From: Bryobacterales bacterium
GTDB taxonomy: Bacteria > Acidobacteriota > Terriglobia > Bryobacterales > Bryobacteraceae
Direction: 5' to 3'
DNA: 9,311 nt
Assembly: GCA_025462985.1 (NCBI GenBank)
Contig: JAOAPP010000012.1
Coordinates: 1-9,311, forward strand
In this document: positions 1 through 7,223 of the stretch, piece after piece
How positions within the stretch are numbered: the first letter of the stretch is position 1
Layout of the letters: each line of letters opens with the position of its first letter
Program-made: the position numbers and the translations under genes
The notes under the pieces: model-generated
The model's input: only the letters and a program-made list of their open reading frames with translations
The model's database searches: none
Told to the model about the DNA's origin: nothing

Positions 1-555
1 GTTTACGCCTTTGCAGTTCACCGGGACTCGTTTTACCACCTGCATGGTCTGGGCGTCGCGGAAATCCATTCGCTTCTCGCGCTCGGCCATGACGATCGAG
101 TACTTCCCGTCGGGCGTGTAATACATGTTGTAGGGATCGTCCACGTGAATGGTCTTCCCTGCCTTACCTGTTGCGGGATCGATCTCGGTCAGCTGATCGC
201 CGAGATCCTGCGCGACCCACAGTTTCTTCAGATCCCAGGACGGGACAACGTGCTGCGGTTCCAGCGAACCTTTCGGATTGCGCTTGGGCAGCGTGAAGTG
301 ATCAATGACCTTGTAGGTCTTCGGATCGATGACATCGACGCTGTCACCTTTGGAATTCGGCACGTAAACTCGTGACGGAAAGCTCTTCACAGCGGGGCTG
401 AGCATGTTGGGCCCGTTTGCCGAGTAAAGGTTGTGGGGATCCTGCACCGGAGGCATCCCGGGTATAACATTGACCGTCGCAGCGGACGCGGAGATCCAGC
501 AGGCCACAAACAGGCACACTGCTCCGGCCAACGGGAACTTCAAAGTAAAACTCAT
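1..555 (-). CDS. Secreted YVTN/YncE-like beta-propeller protein (3' end outside window)
   Basis: The reading frame is open from an ATG at 555 to the window edge, giving 185 N-terminal residues. A basic, hydrophobic N-terminus (about residues 1-26, with an ASA-type cleavage site near 24-26) looks like a Sec signal peptide. Cys19 in LFVAC is only a poor lipobox, so a lipoprotein is less likely. After it come beta-propeller blades of the YVTN kind: residues 62-78 read RVYVPNSKGDSVDVIDP, residues 112-128 read LWVAQDLGDQLTEIDPA, and a third blade starts near 141 with PYNMYYTPDGKY. Such proteins are periplasmic or extracellular scaffolds or enzymes (YncE-like, cytochrome d1-like or lactonase-like). 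The part seen has no catalytic signature, so no substrate can be named. No clear Shine-Dalgarno precedes the ATG, and a TATATT hexamer lies only 4 bp upstream of it. The TPR membrane gene ends 43 bp upstream on the same strand, so the two could be co-transcribed. Confidence 0.85.
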   Translation of the reverse strand, partial: MSFTLKFPLAGAVCLFVACWISASAATVNVIPGMPPVQDPHNLYSANGPNMLSPAVKSFPSRVYVPNSKGDSVDVIDPKTYKVIDHFTLPKRNPKGSLEPQHVVPSWDLKKLWVAQDLGDQLTEIDPATGKAGKTIHVDDPYNMYYTPDGKYSIVMAEREKRMDFRDAQTMQVVKRVPVNCKGVN

Positions 556-598
556 AAGCAATATATGTAAGGTTACCGTGCCGGTTATTGCACGAGGT

Positions 599-2320
599 TT
601 ACTGACTATTGTTGCGCAAGAGACGGAGCGCGCGCACGGCATCCGGGTATTCGGGGTTGATTTGGAGAGCCTGTTGGTACATGCGCTCCGCTATCTCGGC
701 ATGGCCTGCGTGAGCGTACAGAACGCCCAGGTTGAAATACGAGGTCGCGTCGCGCGGATTCAGGGAAATGGCCTTTCGAAAGAGGGTGGCGGCTTCATTC
801 ATTCGGCCCTGCTCGTAGACAACGGTACCAAGGTCCGAATAGATATCCGGCCGGTTCGGATCGAGCGCCAGGGCGCGGCGGAACTGTTGCTCTGCGCCCG
901 CGAAATCGCCCCCCATTTCCAGGGCGGCGCCCAGGTTCGCGATCGCTTTAGAGGCATCCGGTTTTACCCGCAGGGCTTGCTCGTAAGTACTTACGGCATG
1001 AGCGAGATCGCCTCGTTGCAGATACGCGTTGCCGAGATTCAAGAGCAGTATCCAGCTTCGAGGCGTGGCTTCGAGCGAGCTTTGGTAGAGCTTGGTTTCG
1101 GTGGACCAGTCGCCCAAACGCGAGTAGAGGCGCACGGCTCCGCACAGGGTCCAGGCAACCAGGCAAACGGCGATCGCATTTTGAAGGGGCCGATGCCGGG
1201 CCGCATGAGCGTGAAGAGAAACGGCGGCGAACACCAGTCCGCCGGAAGCCATGTAATCGTAGCGCTCTGCCATGCCCTGGTAAAGGAAGGCCAATCCGGA
1301 AACGGGAAGAAGGGCCAACAGCGCCCAGGCAAGTCCGCTGACGGTGTCGGGAGTTTTTTTTCTCAGAAGGATCGCGGCTGCGATTGCTCCGCTTAGAAGG
1401 ACCAGGGCCAAGATTGAAGCAAATGAGAAGGTTGGGGGCGGCGTATCGGTAGACCGTTCAATACTCATGCGGAGCGGAAGAAGAAGCCAGCCCAGGTATT
1501 TGAGATAAGAAAGGCCGACGGGCCAGACCGAACGGAAGGTTGCCGGGGATGTACCGCCGGCCTGATGCCTCATTACTGCGTACAGCACGTTGGCCGCCAG
1601 TGCCAGGGAGAGCACCGGAACGAAGGTACGCGTACGCCAACCGTTGAGTACCGTGAGAACAATCGCGCTGAATGGGAGAAGTACTAGACCCAGTTCATGG
1701 GTCAGCAGCGCGGATAGAGCACAGATGAAGTAACCCGCCAGTGCCGCCGCTCGTCGAGTCTGTACGTACCAGCAGCAGGAAAGCAAGGCCAGCAGCACGA
1801 AGGAGAACACGAGGCAGTGACTCCGGGCGGAGGTCCAGGCCACCACTTCGCTGTTTACGGGAAGGGCCAGCCAGATCAGGCACGTGCCGAGCGCCGGAAG
1901 GAGGGGAACAGACAAGCGCCTAAGCAGGAGGAACCCGAGCCATCCGTTCAGCCAATGCAGGAGGATGTTCGTGAGATGGTAGCCAGGAGCGAAAAGTCCC
2001 CACAAGCCGCGATCAAGGGCAAAGCTTAACCAGATGAGCGGACGATAATAGAAGCCTGCCGGCCCCGGAAAATCGGTGCTGTAGGGAACCGCAGCGCGGA
2101 AATAAGTCAGGGCCGAACGCAGAGATGTGATGGTCGAGTTCTTCTGAATGATGCTGAGGTCGTCATAAACGAACGGCGCGGTGAAGGCTTGCCAATAGAG
2201 CAGAATCACCCAACAGAACAGCAAGACGGCGGAGTAAGTGACTGGGCGGCGTTCAAAAGCTGAGAGAATTGACGCAGCCGCGTACTCTTCTTTTCTTGTT
2301 CGCGGCGGTTCGGGTTTCAT
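599..2320 (-). CDS. Polytopic membrane protein with GT-C/TMTC-like fold and four C-terminal TPRs
   Basis: The product is 573 residues from the ATG at 2320 to the TAA at 599-601. A longer TTG start at 2371 is possible but would overlap the divergent gene, and a candidate -35 box covers it. Residues about 29-46 form the first membrane helix, followed by an outside loop with FVYDD (50-54). This acidic pair sits where GT-C glycosyltransferases and TMTC proteins carry their conserved acids. Family-like motifs follow: YHLTNILLHWLN, an LPVNSEVVAWTSAR segment matching the usual HPVHTEAVAWISGR, a THE segment matching SKE, and RYDYMASGGL matching RYxYLPSIGL. In all there are about ten hydrophobic segments up to residue 400. 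Four back-to-back 34-residue TPRs then span 422-455, 456-489, 490-523 and 524-557. Proteins of this architecture are often annotated only as tetratricopeptide repeat protein. A role as a lipid-linked-sugar transferase is inferred from resemblance, not shown. An A8 run lies in the codons just before the last membrane helices. Confidence 0.88.
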   Translation of the reverse strand: MKPEPPRTRKEEYAAASILSAFERRPVTYSAVLLFCWVILLYWQAFTAPFVYDDLSIIQKNSTITSLRSALTYFRAAVPYSTDFPGPAGFYYRPLIWLSFALDRGLWGLFAPGYHLTNILLHWLNGWLGFLLLRRLSVPLLPALGTCLIWLALPVNSEVVAWTSARSHCLVFSFVLLALLSCCWYVQTRRAAALAGYFICALSALLTHELGLVLLPFSAIVLTVLNGWRTRTFVPVLSLALAANVLYAVMRHQAGGTSPATFRSVWPVGLSYLKYLGWLLLPLRMSIERSTDTPPPTFSFASILALVLLSGAIAAAILLRKKTPDTVSGLAWALLALLPVSGLAFLYQGMAERYDYMASGGLVFAAVSLHAHAARHRPLQNAIAVCLVAWTLCGAVRLYSRLGDWSTETKLYQSSLEATPRSWILLLNLGNAYLQRGDLAHAVSTYEQALRVKPDASKAIANLGAALEMGGDFAGAEQQFRRALALDPNRPDIYSDLGTVVYEQGRMNEAATLFRKAISLNPRDATSYFNLGVLYAHAGHAEIAERMYQQALQINPEYPDAVRALRLLRNNSQ

Positions 2321-2371
2321 TCGGGGTTTGGGAATCTTCAGTACAATTCTAAGAAGAAATGTTGCAGTCAA
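2318..2371. promoter_or_regulatory. Candidate divergent promoter between the TPR gene and the SPOR gene
   Basis: Only 38 bp (2321-2358) separate the two divergent ATG codons. On the plus strand TACAAT at 2342-2347 is one base from the -10 consensus and would start transcription about 5 nt before the SPOR ATG, but its -35 is poor. On the minus strand TAGAAT (plus 2346-2351) is also one base from consensus. TTGACT (plus 2366-2371) could be its -35, though the 14-bp spacer is short. The two -10 candidates share two bases, so the promoters would exclude each other. This is motif reading by eye only. Confidence 0.3.
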
Positions 2372-3039
2372 GCGAGAGCGAAACGGAGATCCTGCTGGGT
2401 AACAAGCAGCTTCTCGGGGTGTTTTTTGTGGTCGTTGTTCTGCTCGGCGTTGCTTTCGCCGGCGGATACAAGATCGGCCAGTCAGCCGGCAGGAAGGCGC
2501 TCGTTTCGGCTGCTCCTGCTACTCCCGAAGAGCCGCCCGCAGCGTCGGCCCCGTCGAGTTCCGCTCCGGCCGGAGGGGAAACACATGCGTTTCCCGCGAA
2601 TGGCGTCAATTCAGAGCAGCCTGAGACGCCGAAATCCTCGGCTCCTGAGCGAAGCACTGCATCGGATACGGGCGCGTATCATCCCCCTGCTGGTGAAGAT
2701 GCCGCGCCGCCGCTGGGCTCAGCGAGCAAACGCGCCAAGGTGACCAAGCCGGTGGTCGCGCCTGCTGCTCCCACCGGGGGGAGCGTTTCTTATACGAATT
2801 TTACTCCGGTCAGCGGACAGACCTTTCTGCAGGTGGCTGCGGTAGGTCGCGATGAAGCGCAGGCCATTGCGGATGTCCTTCATAAGAAGGGTTTCAAAGC
2901 CCATGCGGTGCCGAAACCGGGCGGGGGCAAGATTTATCGCGTCTTGATCGGACCTATCCGCGACACCGGCGACCTGTCTTCCACCCGCGACTCTCTTCGT
3001 AAAACCGGCTTTCGCGAGATCTTCGTTCAGCGCTACTGA
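2359..3039 (+). CDS. Membrane-anchored SPOR-domain protein
   Basis: The product is 226 residues from an ATG with a weak purine-rich stretch (AAGAAG) just before it. A short cytoplasmic N-terminus is followed by one membrane helix at about 16-37 (LLGVFFVVVVLLGVAFAGGY). A long Pro/Ala/Ser-rich linker, low in complexity, spans about 48-140. The C-terminal SPOR domain covers about 153-226: FLQVAAVGRDEAQAIADVLHKKGF begins it, the core KIYRVLIGPI lies at 191-200, and FVQRY ends it. SPOR domains bind glycan strands stripped of stem peptides at the division septum, so this is probably a bitopic envelope protein recruited to the septum or working in peptidoglycan remodelling, similar in layout to FtsN or DedD. 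The exact partner is unknown. It is the only plus-strand gene here, sits divergently from the TPR gene, and its stop codon overlaps the end of the convergent metalloprotease gene. Confidence 0.9.
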   Translation: MLQSSESETEILLGNKQLLGVFFVVVVLLGVAFAGGYKIGQSAGRKALVSAAPATPEEPPAASAPSSSAPAGGETHAFPANGVNSEQPETPKSSAPERSTASDTGAYHPPAGEDAAPPLGSASKRAKVTKPVVAPAAPTGGSVSYTNFTPVSGQTFLQVAAVGRDEAQAIADVLHKKGFKAHAVPKPGGGKIYRVLIGPIRDTGDLSSTRDSLRKTGFREIFVQRY

Positions 3040-5459
3040 GCCATCCCGTGTGGCAGGCTGGGTCGGACGCAATCGTCTTCCCCGATCGGCTGCCCTGGAG
3101 GCGGAACCGGCGGCTGCGGGAACTTGAATTCTTTCGGATTCTTTTCATAGTCGGCCAGTTGACGCGCCAGGGGTGCGGGGAGCTGATTGCGCTCGGTACC
3201 GAACCAGGTCAACACGGCGGAGCGTACCAGCGGCGAGGTTTCTCCAGCCGACAGCAGGCCGAGCGCATGTTCGAATAGAACACCATCGACGGCCGTTTTC
3301 ACTTCCCCGGGGAGACCGGATGGTGATGGAGCAAGCCAGGTCGCTTCTGCCACTCCGTCCAACAGTTCTGTCAGGCCCGGGTTCGCTCCGTCCCGCGCGT
3401 GATACTCCACGAGTCGGGCATCCCGCGCGGGATTGAACAACAGGCTGCCGGTGAGGCTTGCGGCGGCTTGTGCGGCCGCGACCGGATCAAACGTCAGACC
3501 AGTCTCTGAAGGAAAGCTCTCGCGCGTGCGATCGTAGGCGGGGGGGTGAGGAGGCAGTAGTTTCAGGATGCGCTCCGAAATCGTGAGCGTCTCGGGACTG
3601 ACCGTTTGGAGCAGTGCGTGGAGCGCACGTCTCTGTGCTTCACGCGGAACGATTGCGGTGACGGTTTGGCCGTCTCCTCGCAGCGCGTATGTGTAGTTCA
3701 ATCCGCCCAAGACTTTGGCTGCGGCCTCCGTTTGGTAGCGGTGAAGGAAGTAAAGCGGCACCAGCGTTTCGTCTAAATAGGACATTGGCTGCCCGGCCCG
3801 AAGATTGTTCTCGCCGAAGCGATCGAGGGCAATGCGCCGGATTTTCAGCAGGCGCTCCAATTCGGCGACGGCGTCGGGTCCGTTGTCCCAGAGGTGCGAT
3901 CTTGGATGAGCGCTGCCAAGCGGGCGACTATCCGCATCCGTTATGAATATGTTGCCTTCGTGGGCGGCATCCAGGATGATCTTGTCCAGGGCGACTTTCT
4001 CATTGCTGCCAGTCTGGAACTGCGAATAGCCGTAGCGAATCGCTACCTTGTCCCAGCTTCCGATTCCTGTAGCGTAGGCGTGGCCGAGATCGAGTGAGCC
4101 GTCGGAATTGAGACCTATGGACGGATGCGGATAGTCCATCACGGACGCGCGATCCTGCGTACTGGCGATGTAGTTGTGAGCCAGCCCCAGCGTGTGTCCC
4201 GTTTCATGGGCGGCAAGCTGCCGCAGGCGCGCGTAAACGGCTGCGTTGACCTGTGCAAGCGGCTCCGGCGACGGTCCAAACGGCGCCAGCAGACTGCTGA
4301 AAATAAGATAGTCCTGCCGGTAGCGGAGCGAGCCCAGGGTCACCTGACCTTTGAGGATCTCGCCAGTGCGCGGATCCGCAATGGCGTTGCCGTAGGACCA
4401 TCCACGAGTGAAGCGGTGTACCCATTGAATGACGTTGTACCGAATGTCCATAGCATCCACATCAGGGGGCAGAACCTTCACCTGAAAGGCATTGCGGAAG
4501 CCGGCCGCCTCAAAGGCCTGCTCCCACCAGCTCGCGCCTTCCATGAGCGCTTTCCGTACGTCCTCTGGAGCGCCGCCGTCCACGTAGTACGTGATGGGCC
4601 GCACCGGCTCGCTCGCGTCGGAACCGGGATCTCGCTTGGCCAGGCGGTGGCGCACGATCAGGCGTTTGTCGGGATCGTCCCCCAGCGGCGCGGAGTAGTC
4701 GCGATACGTGAGATCGAAGAAGCCAGCCCGAGGATCAAAGGCGCGGCTCTTGAAGCCATCCTCGGGAAGTTCGATTAGCGAATAGTGCTCGCGCACCGTC
4801 ACTGACCCGGGAGAAGGGACAACTTCCTCAAGGTATTTGCCTGGGGTCTCGCCGGCAAAGGTGAGCGTTGCTTCCACTTCACTGTTCTTTGGAAAGCCCT
4901 TTGTCTGCGGGAGGTAAATCGCGCTGCGCGATTCGTCCGGCCGGTAGACGCCCTGATGCACTTTGGCGATTGCTTCGGGAACCCCGACGAAATCGTGCTG
5001 AAAGAGCTTTGTAGCGTCGACCACCACTCGATCGCCCTCTGAAGCCGCCACCTCGAAGCCCCACAACACCGATGTCGCAAATGAATCAGCTACCGCTCTG
5101 GTTTCCATTGGATTCGAGCTGGAGGAACGGAAGTGCGTATTCTTTTCGATGAGCAGGACGCGCGGACCAACTCGCTCGAACTCGACAAGACGCGCCTGAG
5201 TTAATAGGCCGCGGTCCAGGCCGATATCGTTTGAACCGATCCCGGCAGGCAGTGATGCCATAAATAGAAACTCGCGGTTCCAGCGGCTGATCTCGAGCCA
5301 GATCTTGCCGTCGGTTTCGCTCCAGTACAGCGGTGCGTAACCGTCTATTTTGCGGGTTGCTCCAGTCAATTCAGCAATCGACTTTGCCGGCGCGGCGCTC
5401 GCGGCACCAGCGGTAATCAGCAGACACACGAACGATGTCAGGCTTCGGGATAGGCTCAT
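3033..5459 (-). CDS. Secreted zinc-dependent metalloprotease (DUF5117/DUF4953-type, metzincin motif)
   Basis: The chosen ATG at 5459 gives 808 residues and starts directly with a signal peptide (about 1-23, ending AGAASA). A TTG at 5486 would add nine residues and leave only 3 bp to the PolX stop. Residues about 35-140 match the N-terminal DUF5118/DUF5117 region, including KIWLEISRWNREFLFMASLP and the GLDRG segment. The catalytic domain carries YYVDGGAPEDVRKAL at about 291-305 and NVIQWVHR at 342-349. The metzincin zinc site HETGHTLGLAH has ligands His418, His422 and His428, with Glu419 as the general base. The Met-turn lies in SVMDYPHP (Met441). All catalytic residues are present and the length is near the family norm. 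The enzyme is probably exported to the periplasm or medium to cleave proteins or peptides; its substrate is unknown. It is last in the minus-strand series after PolX, and its stop overlaps the SPOR gene tail-to-tail, leaving no space for an intergenic terminator. Confidence 0.92.
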   Translation of the reverse strand: MSLSRSLTSFVCLLITAGAASAAPAKSIAELTGATRKIDGYAPLYWSETDGKIWLEISRWNREFLFMASLPAGIGSNDIGLDRGLLTQARLVEFERVGPRVLLIEKNTHFRSSSSNPMETRAVADSFATSVLWGFEVAASEGDRVVVDATKLFQHDFVGVPEAIAKVHQGVYRPDESRSAIYLPQTKGFPKNSEVEATLTFAGETPGKYLEEVVPSPGSVTVREHYSLIELPEDGFKSRAFDPRAGFFDLTYRDYSAPLGDDPDKRLIVRHRLAKRDPGSDASEPVRPITYYVDGGAPEDVRKALMEGASWWEQAFEAAGFRNAFQVKVLPPDVDAMDIRYNVIQWVHRFTRGWSYGNAIADPRTGEILKGQVTLGSLRYRQDYLIFSSLLAPFGPSPEPLAQVNAAVYARLRQLAAHETGHTLGLAHNYIASTQDRASVMDYPHPSIGLNSDGSLDLGHAYATGIGSWDKVAIRYGYSQFQTGSNEKVALDKIILDAAHEGNIFITDADSRPLGSAHPRSHLWDNGPDAVAELERLLKIRRIALDRFGENNLRAGQPMSYLDETLVPLYFLHRYQTEAAAKVLGGLNYTYALRGDGQTVTAIVPREAQRRALHALLQTVSPETLTISERILKLLPPHPPAYDRTRESFPSETGLTFDPVAAAQAAASLTGSLLFNPARDARLVEYHARDGANPGLTELLDGVAEATWLAPSPSGLPGEVKTAVDGVLFEHALGLLSAGETSPLVRSAVLTWFGTERNQLPAPLARQLADYEKNPKEFKFPQPPVPPPGQPIGEDDCVRPSLPHGMAQ

Positions 5460-5489
5460 TGATGAGAGGTGCTCGGTCTTTTTCAAATC

Positions 5490-7217
5490 TTAGTGGCGGC
5501 GCAAGGCAGCTTCAAATTCGGGAAGCGGGTAGGTGTTCAGCACGTCCTGCGCCTCGAGCCAGCCGCGTCGCGCTGTCGTCACGCCATAGCGCATATTGTG
5601 GAGATGCGAGGTCCGGTGCGCGTCAGTGGAAATCGTAAATCTGCAGCCTTTACGTTTTGCTGCGCGAACAAGGTGGCCGGGAAGATCAAGGCGTTCCGGA
5701 CTTGCGTTGATCTCGAGGCAGATCTTTCTTTCCGCAGCCTTGCCGGCGACTCGTTCGAAGTCGAACGGGTACGATTCGCGCTGCAGCAGTCTACGGCCAG
5801 TGGGGTGCCCGAGGACCCGCAGCGAAGGAGATTCAAGCGCGCGTAAGAGGCGGTCCGTCATCTCCTGGGGCTCCATATCGAAGTAGCTATGAACGCTGCC
5901 GATGACGAGGTCCAACTCGGCGAGAGCGTCGTCGGAGATGTCCATCCTGCCATCGACGAGGATGTCGCATTCGAGACCGGAAAAGACCCGCAGCGGCAGT
6001 CCGTCCCGATTCAGCTCGCGTACCTCTCGGGCGAACTCCACAACTCTTTCTTCGTCCAGACCGTTAGCCATGGCTAGAGCCTTCGAATGGTCGGTGACTG
6101 CGATGTACTGGTAGCCCAGGGCAGCCGCAGCTTCCGCCATTTCTCGCAGAGTTGCGCGCCCATCTGTTGCAACGGTATGCATGTGCAGATCGCCGCATAT
6201 GTCTCCGATTTCGATCAGTTTCGGAAGCGTGCCGTTCTGCGCTGCCTCCAGTTCACCGGAGTTTTCCCGGAGCTCCGGCGGAATCCATGCGTATCCGAGC
6301 CGTTCGTAGATTTCTTTCTCGTTTTCACCCGCAACACGCTGATTGTCCTCGATTGTGACGAGCCCGTATTCGTTGAGCGTGAGCCCTTGCCGGACAGCGC
6401 TCGTCCGAAGCACGACATTGTGTTCCTTGCTGCCGGTGAAGTACTGCATGGCAGCGCCGAAACTCTCATGCGGCAGTGCGCGGACGTCCACCTGCAGCCG
6501 CTCAAGGCCGAACTGGACGCTGGCCTTGTTCGGGCCTTGTCCCAAAACTTCCTGCGTTTTGGGATGCTGGACGAGACGGTCGAGTGCGGCGGCTGCGCCC
6601 GGTCCGGTCACGATGATGTCCAGATCGCCCACGGTTTCTTTGCCACGGCGCAGGCTGCCCGCAGATTGAACGCGCTCAATGCCGGTGAGCGCCTGAAATT
6701 CTCCGGAGAGTTCATCGGCGATCCGCTGCGCAAAGCTCAGCAGGAACCGCCCCTCCGTTTTACGGTAGCTTTCAATCGAGCGTAGAACCTTTTCTTCGAG
6801 CTTCGCCCCCATGCGAGGCAATGTTCGGAGTTTGTGCTCCCGGCAGATTCGTTCAAGATCATCGACGCTTCTGATGTTGTAGTGCTCGTAGAGCAGCGCG
6901 ATGCTCTTCGGTCCGAGCCCCTGGATCTTCAGCAGCTCCAGCGCAGAGGCCGGATAGCGCGCCAGCATCTCGTCGCGGCGGTCGAAGGATCCGCGCTGGC
7001 AGATTTCCGTTAGCACTGCAGCGAGGCCCTTTCCAATACCGGGGATATCGGTTACCTTCCGTTCGGGGTCGCACACCACGTCCTGAATGCGTTCGGAATG
7101 GCTGGCGATCACGCTCGCCGCATTGCGATAGCTGCGAATCCGGAAGCCATCCTCGCCGGCAACTTCCATCAGGTCCGCCGTCTCCTGCAACAGGCGAGCG
7201 AATTCTTTGTTTTCCAT
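5490..7217 (-). CDS. polX: Bacterial family X DNA polymerase / 3'-5' exonuclease with PHP domain (PolX)
   Basis: The product is 575 residues from an ATG at 7217, the usual length for bacterial PolX. The N-terminal 8-kDa-like region (1-75) includes a helix-hairpin-helix at DIPGIGKGLA (57-66), and a second lies at IQGLGPKSIALL (98-109). The nucleotidyltransferase palm carries GSLRRGK (187-193), metal-binding Asp198 and Asp200, and the third Asp at 244 in LQVDVRAL. TGSKEHN (261-267) matches the nucleotide-binding motif. The C-terminal PHP domain starts at DLHMHT (343-348) and keeps nine putative metal ligands: His345, His347, Asp352, His377, Glu416, His443, His471, Asp532 and His534. Both activities should therefore be intact. 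Bacterial PolX fills gaps in base excision repair, and its PHP domain gives Mn-dependent 3'-5' exonuclease and AP-endonuclease activity. It starts 6 bp after the CDF stop, which suggests co-transcription. Confidence 0.96.
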   Translation of the reverse strand: MENKEFARLLQETADLMEVAGEDGFRIRSYRNAASVIASHSERIQDVVCDPERKVTDIPGIGKGLAAVLTEICQRGSFDRRDEMLARYPASALELLKIQGLGPKSIALLYEHYNIRSVDDLERICREHKLRTLPRMGAKLEEKVLRSIESYRKTEGRFLLSFAQRIADELSGEFQALTGIERVQSAGSLRRGKETVGDLDIIVTGPGAAAALDRLVQHPKTQEVLGQGPNKASVQFGLERLQVDVRALPHESFGAAMQYFTGSKEHNVVLRTSAVRQGLTLNEYGLVTIEDNQRVAGENEKEIYERLGYAWIPPELRENSGELEAAQNGTLPKLIEIGDICGDLHMHTVATDGRATLREMAEAAAALGYQYIAVTDHSKALAMANGLDEERVVEFAREVRELNRDGLPLRVFSGLECDILVDGRMDISDDALAELDLVIGSVHSYFDMEPQEMTDRLLRALESPSLRVLGHPTGRRLLQRESYPFDFERVAGKAAERKICLEINASPERLDLPGHLVRAAKRKGCRFTISTDAHRTSHLHNMRYGVTTARRGWLEAQDVLNTYPLPEFEAALRRH

Positions 7218-7223
7218 CTTGAT

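Noticed and set aside
431..1396. Long plus-strand open frame of 321 codons antisense to the TPR gene
   Set aside because: It lies entirely within and opposite a gene with clear TPR and membrane motifs. Its translation shows no domain, and such frames are common opposite GC-rich genes with biased third positions.
2321..2371. N-terminal extension of the TPR protein from a TTG at 2371
   Set aside because: It would overlap the start of the divergent SPOR gene, adds residues with no family resemblance, and overlaps a candidate -35 box. The ATG at 2320 is preferred.
4125..4778. Plus-strand open frame of 217 codons antisense to the metalloprotease gene
   Set aside because: It is a shadow of the conserved catalytic domain on the other strand, with no recognisable motif or ribosome binding site.
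6087..6785. Plus-strand open frame of 232 codons antisense to polX
   Set aside because: It is opposite the palm and early PHP regions of a complete PolX, and its translation resembles no protein family I recognise.
4752..7155. A 13-base direct repeat, GAAGCCATCCTCG, at 4752-4764 and 7143-7155
   Set aside because: Both copies encode an Asp-Gly-Phe stretch in real genes (protease and PolX). A single shared 13-mer with no flanking similarity is most likely chance.
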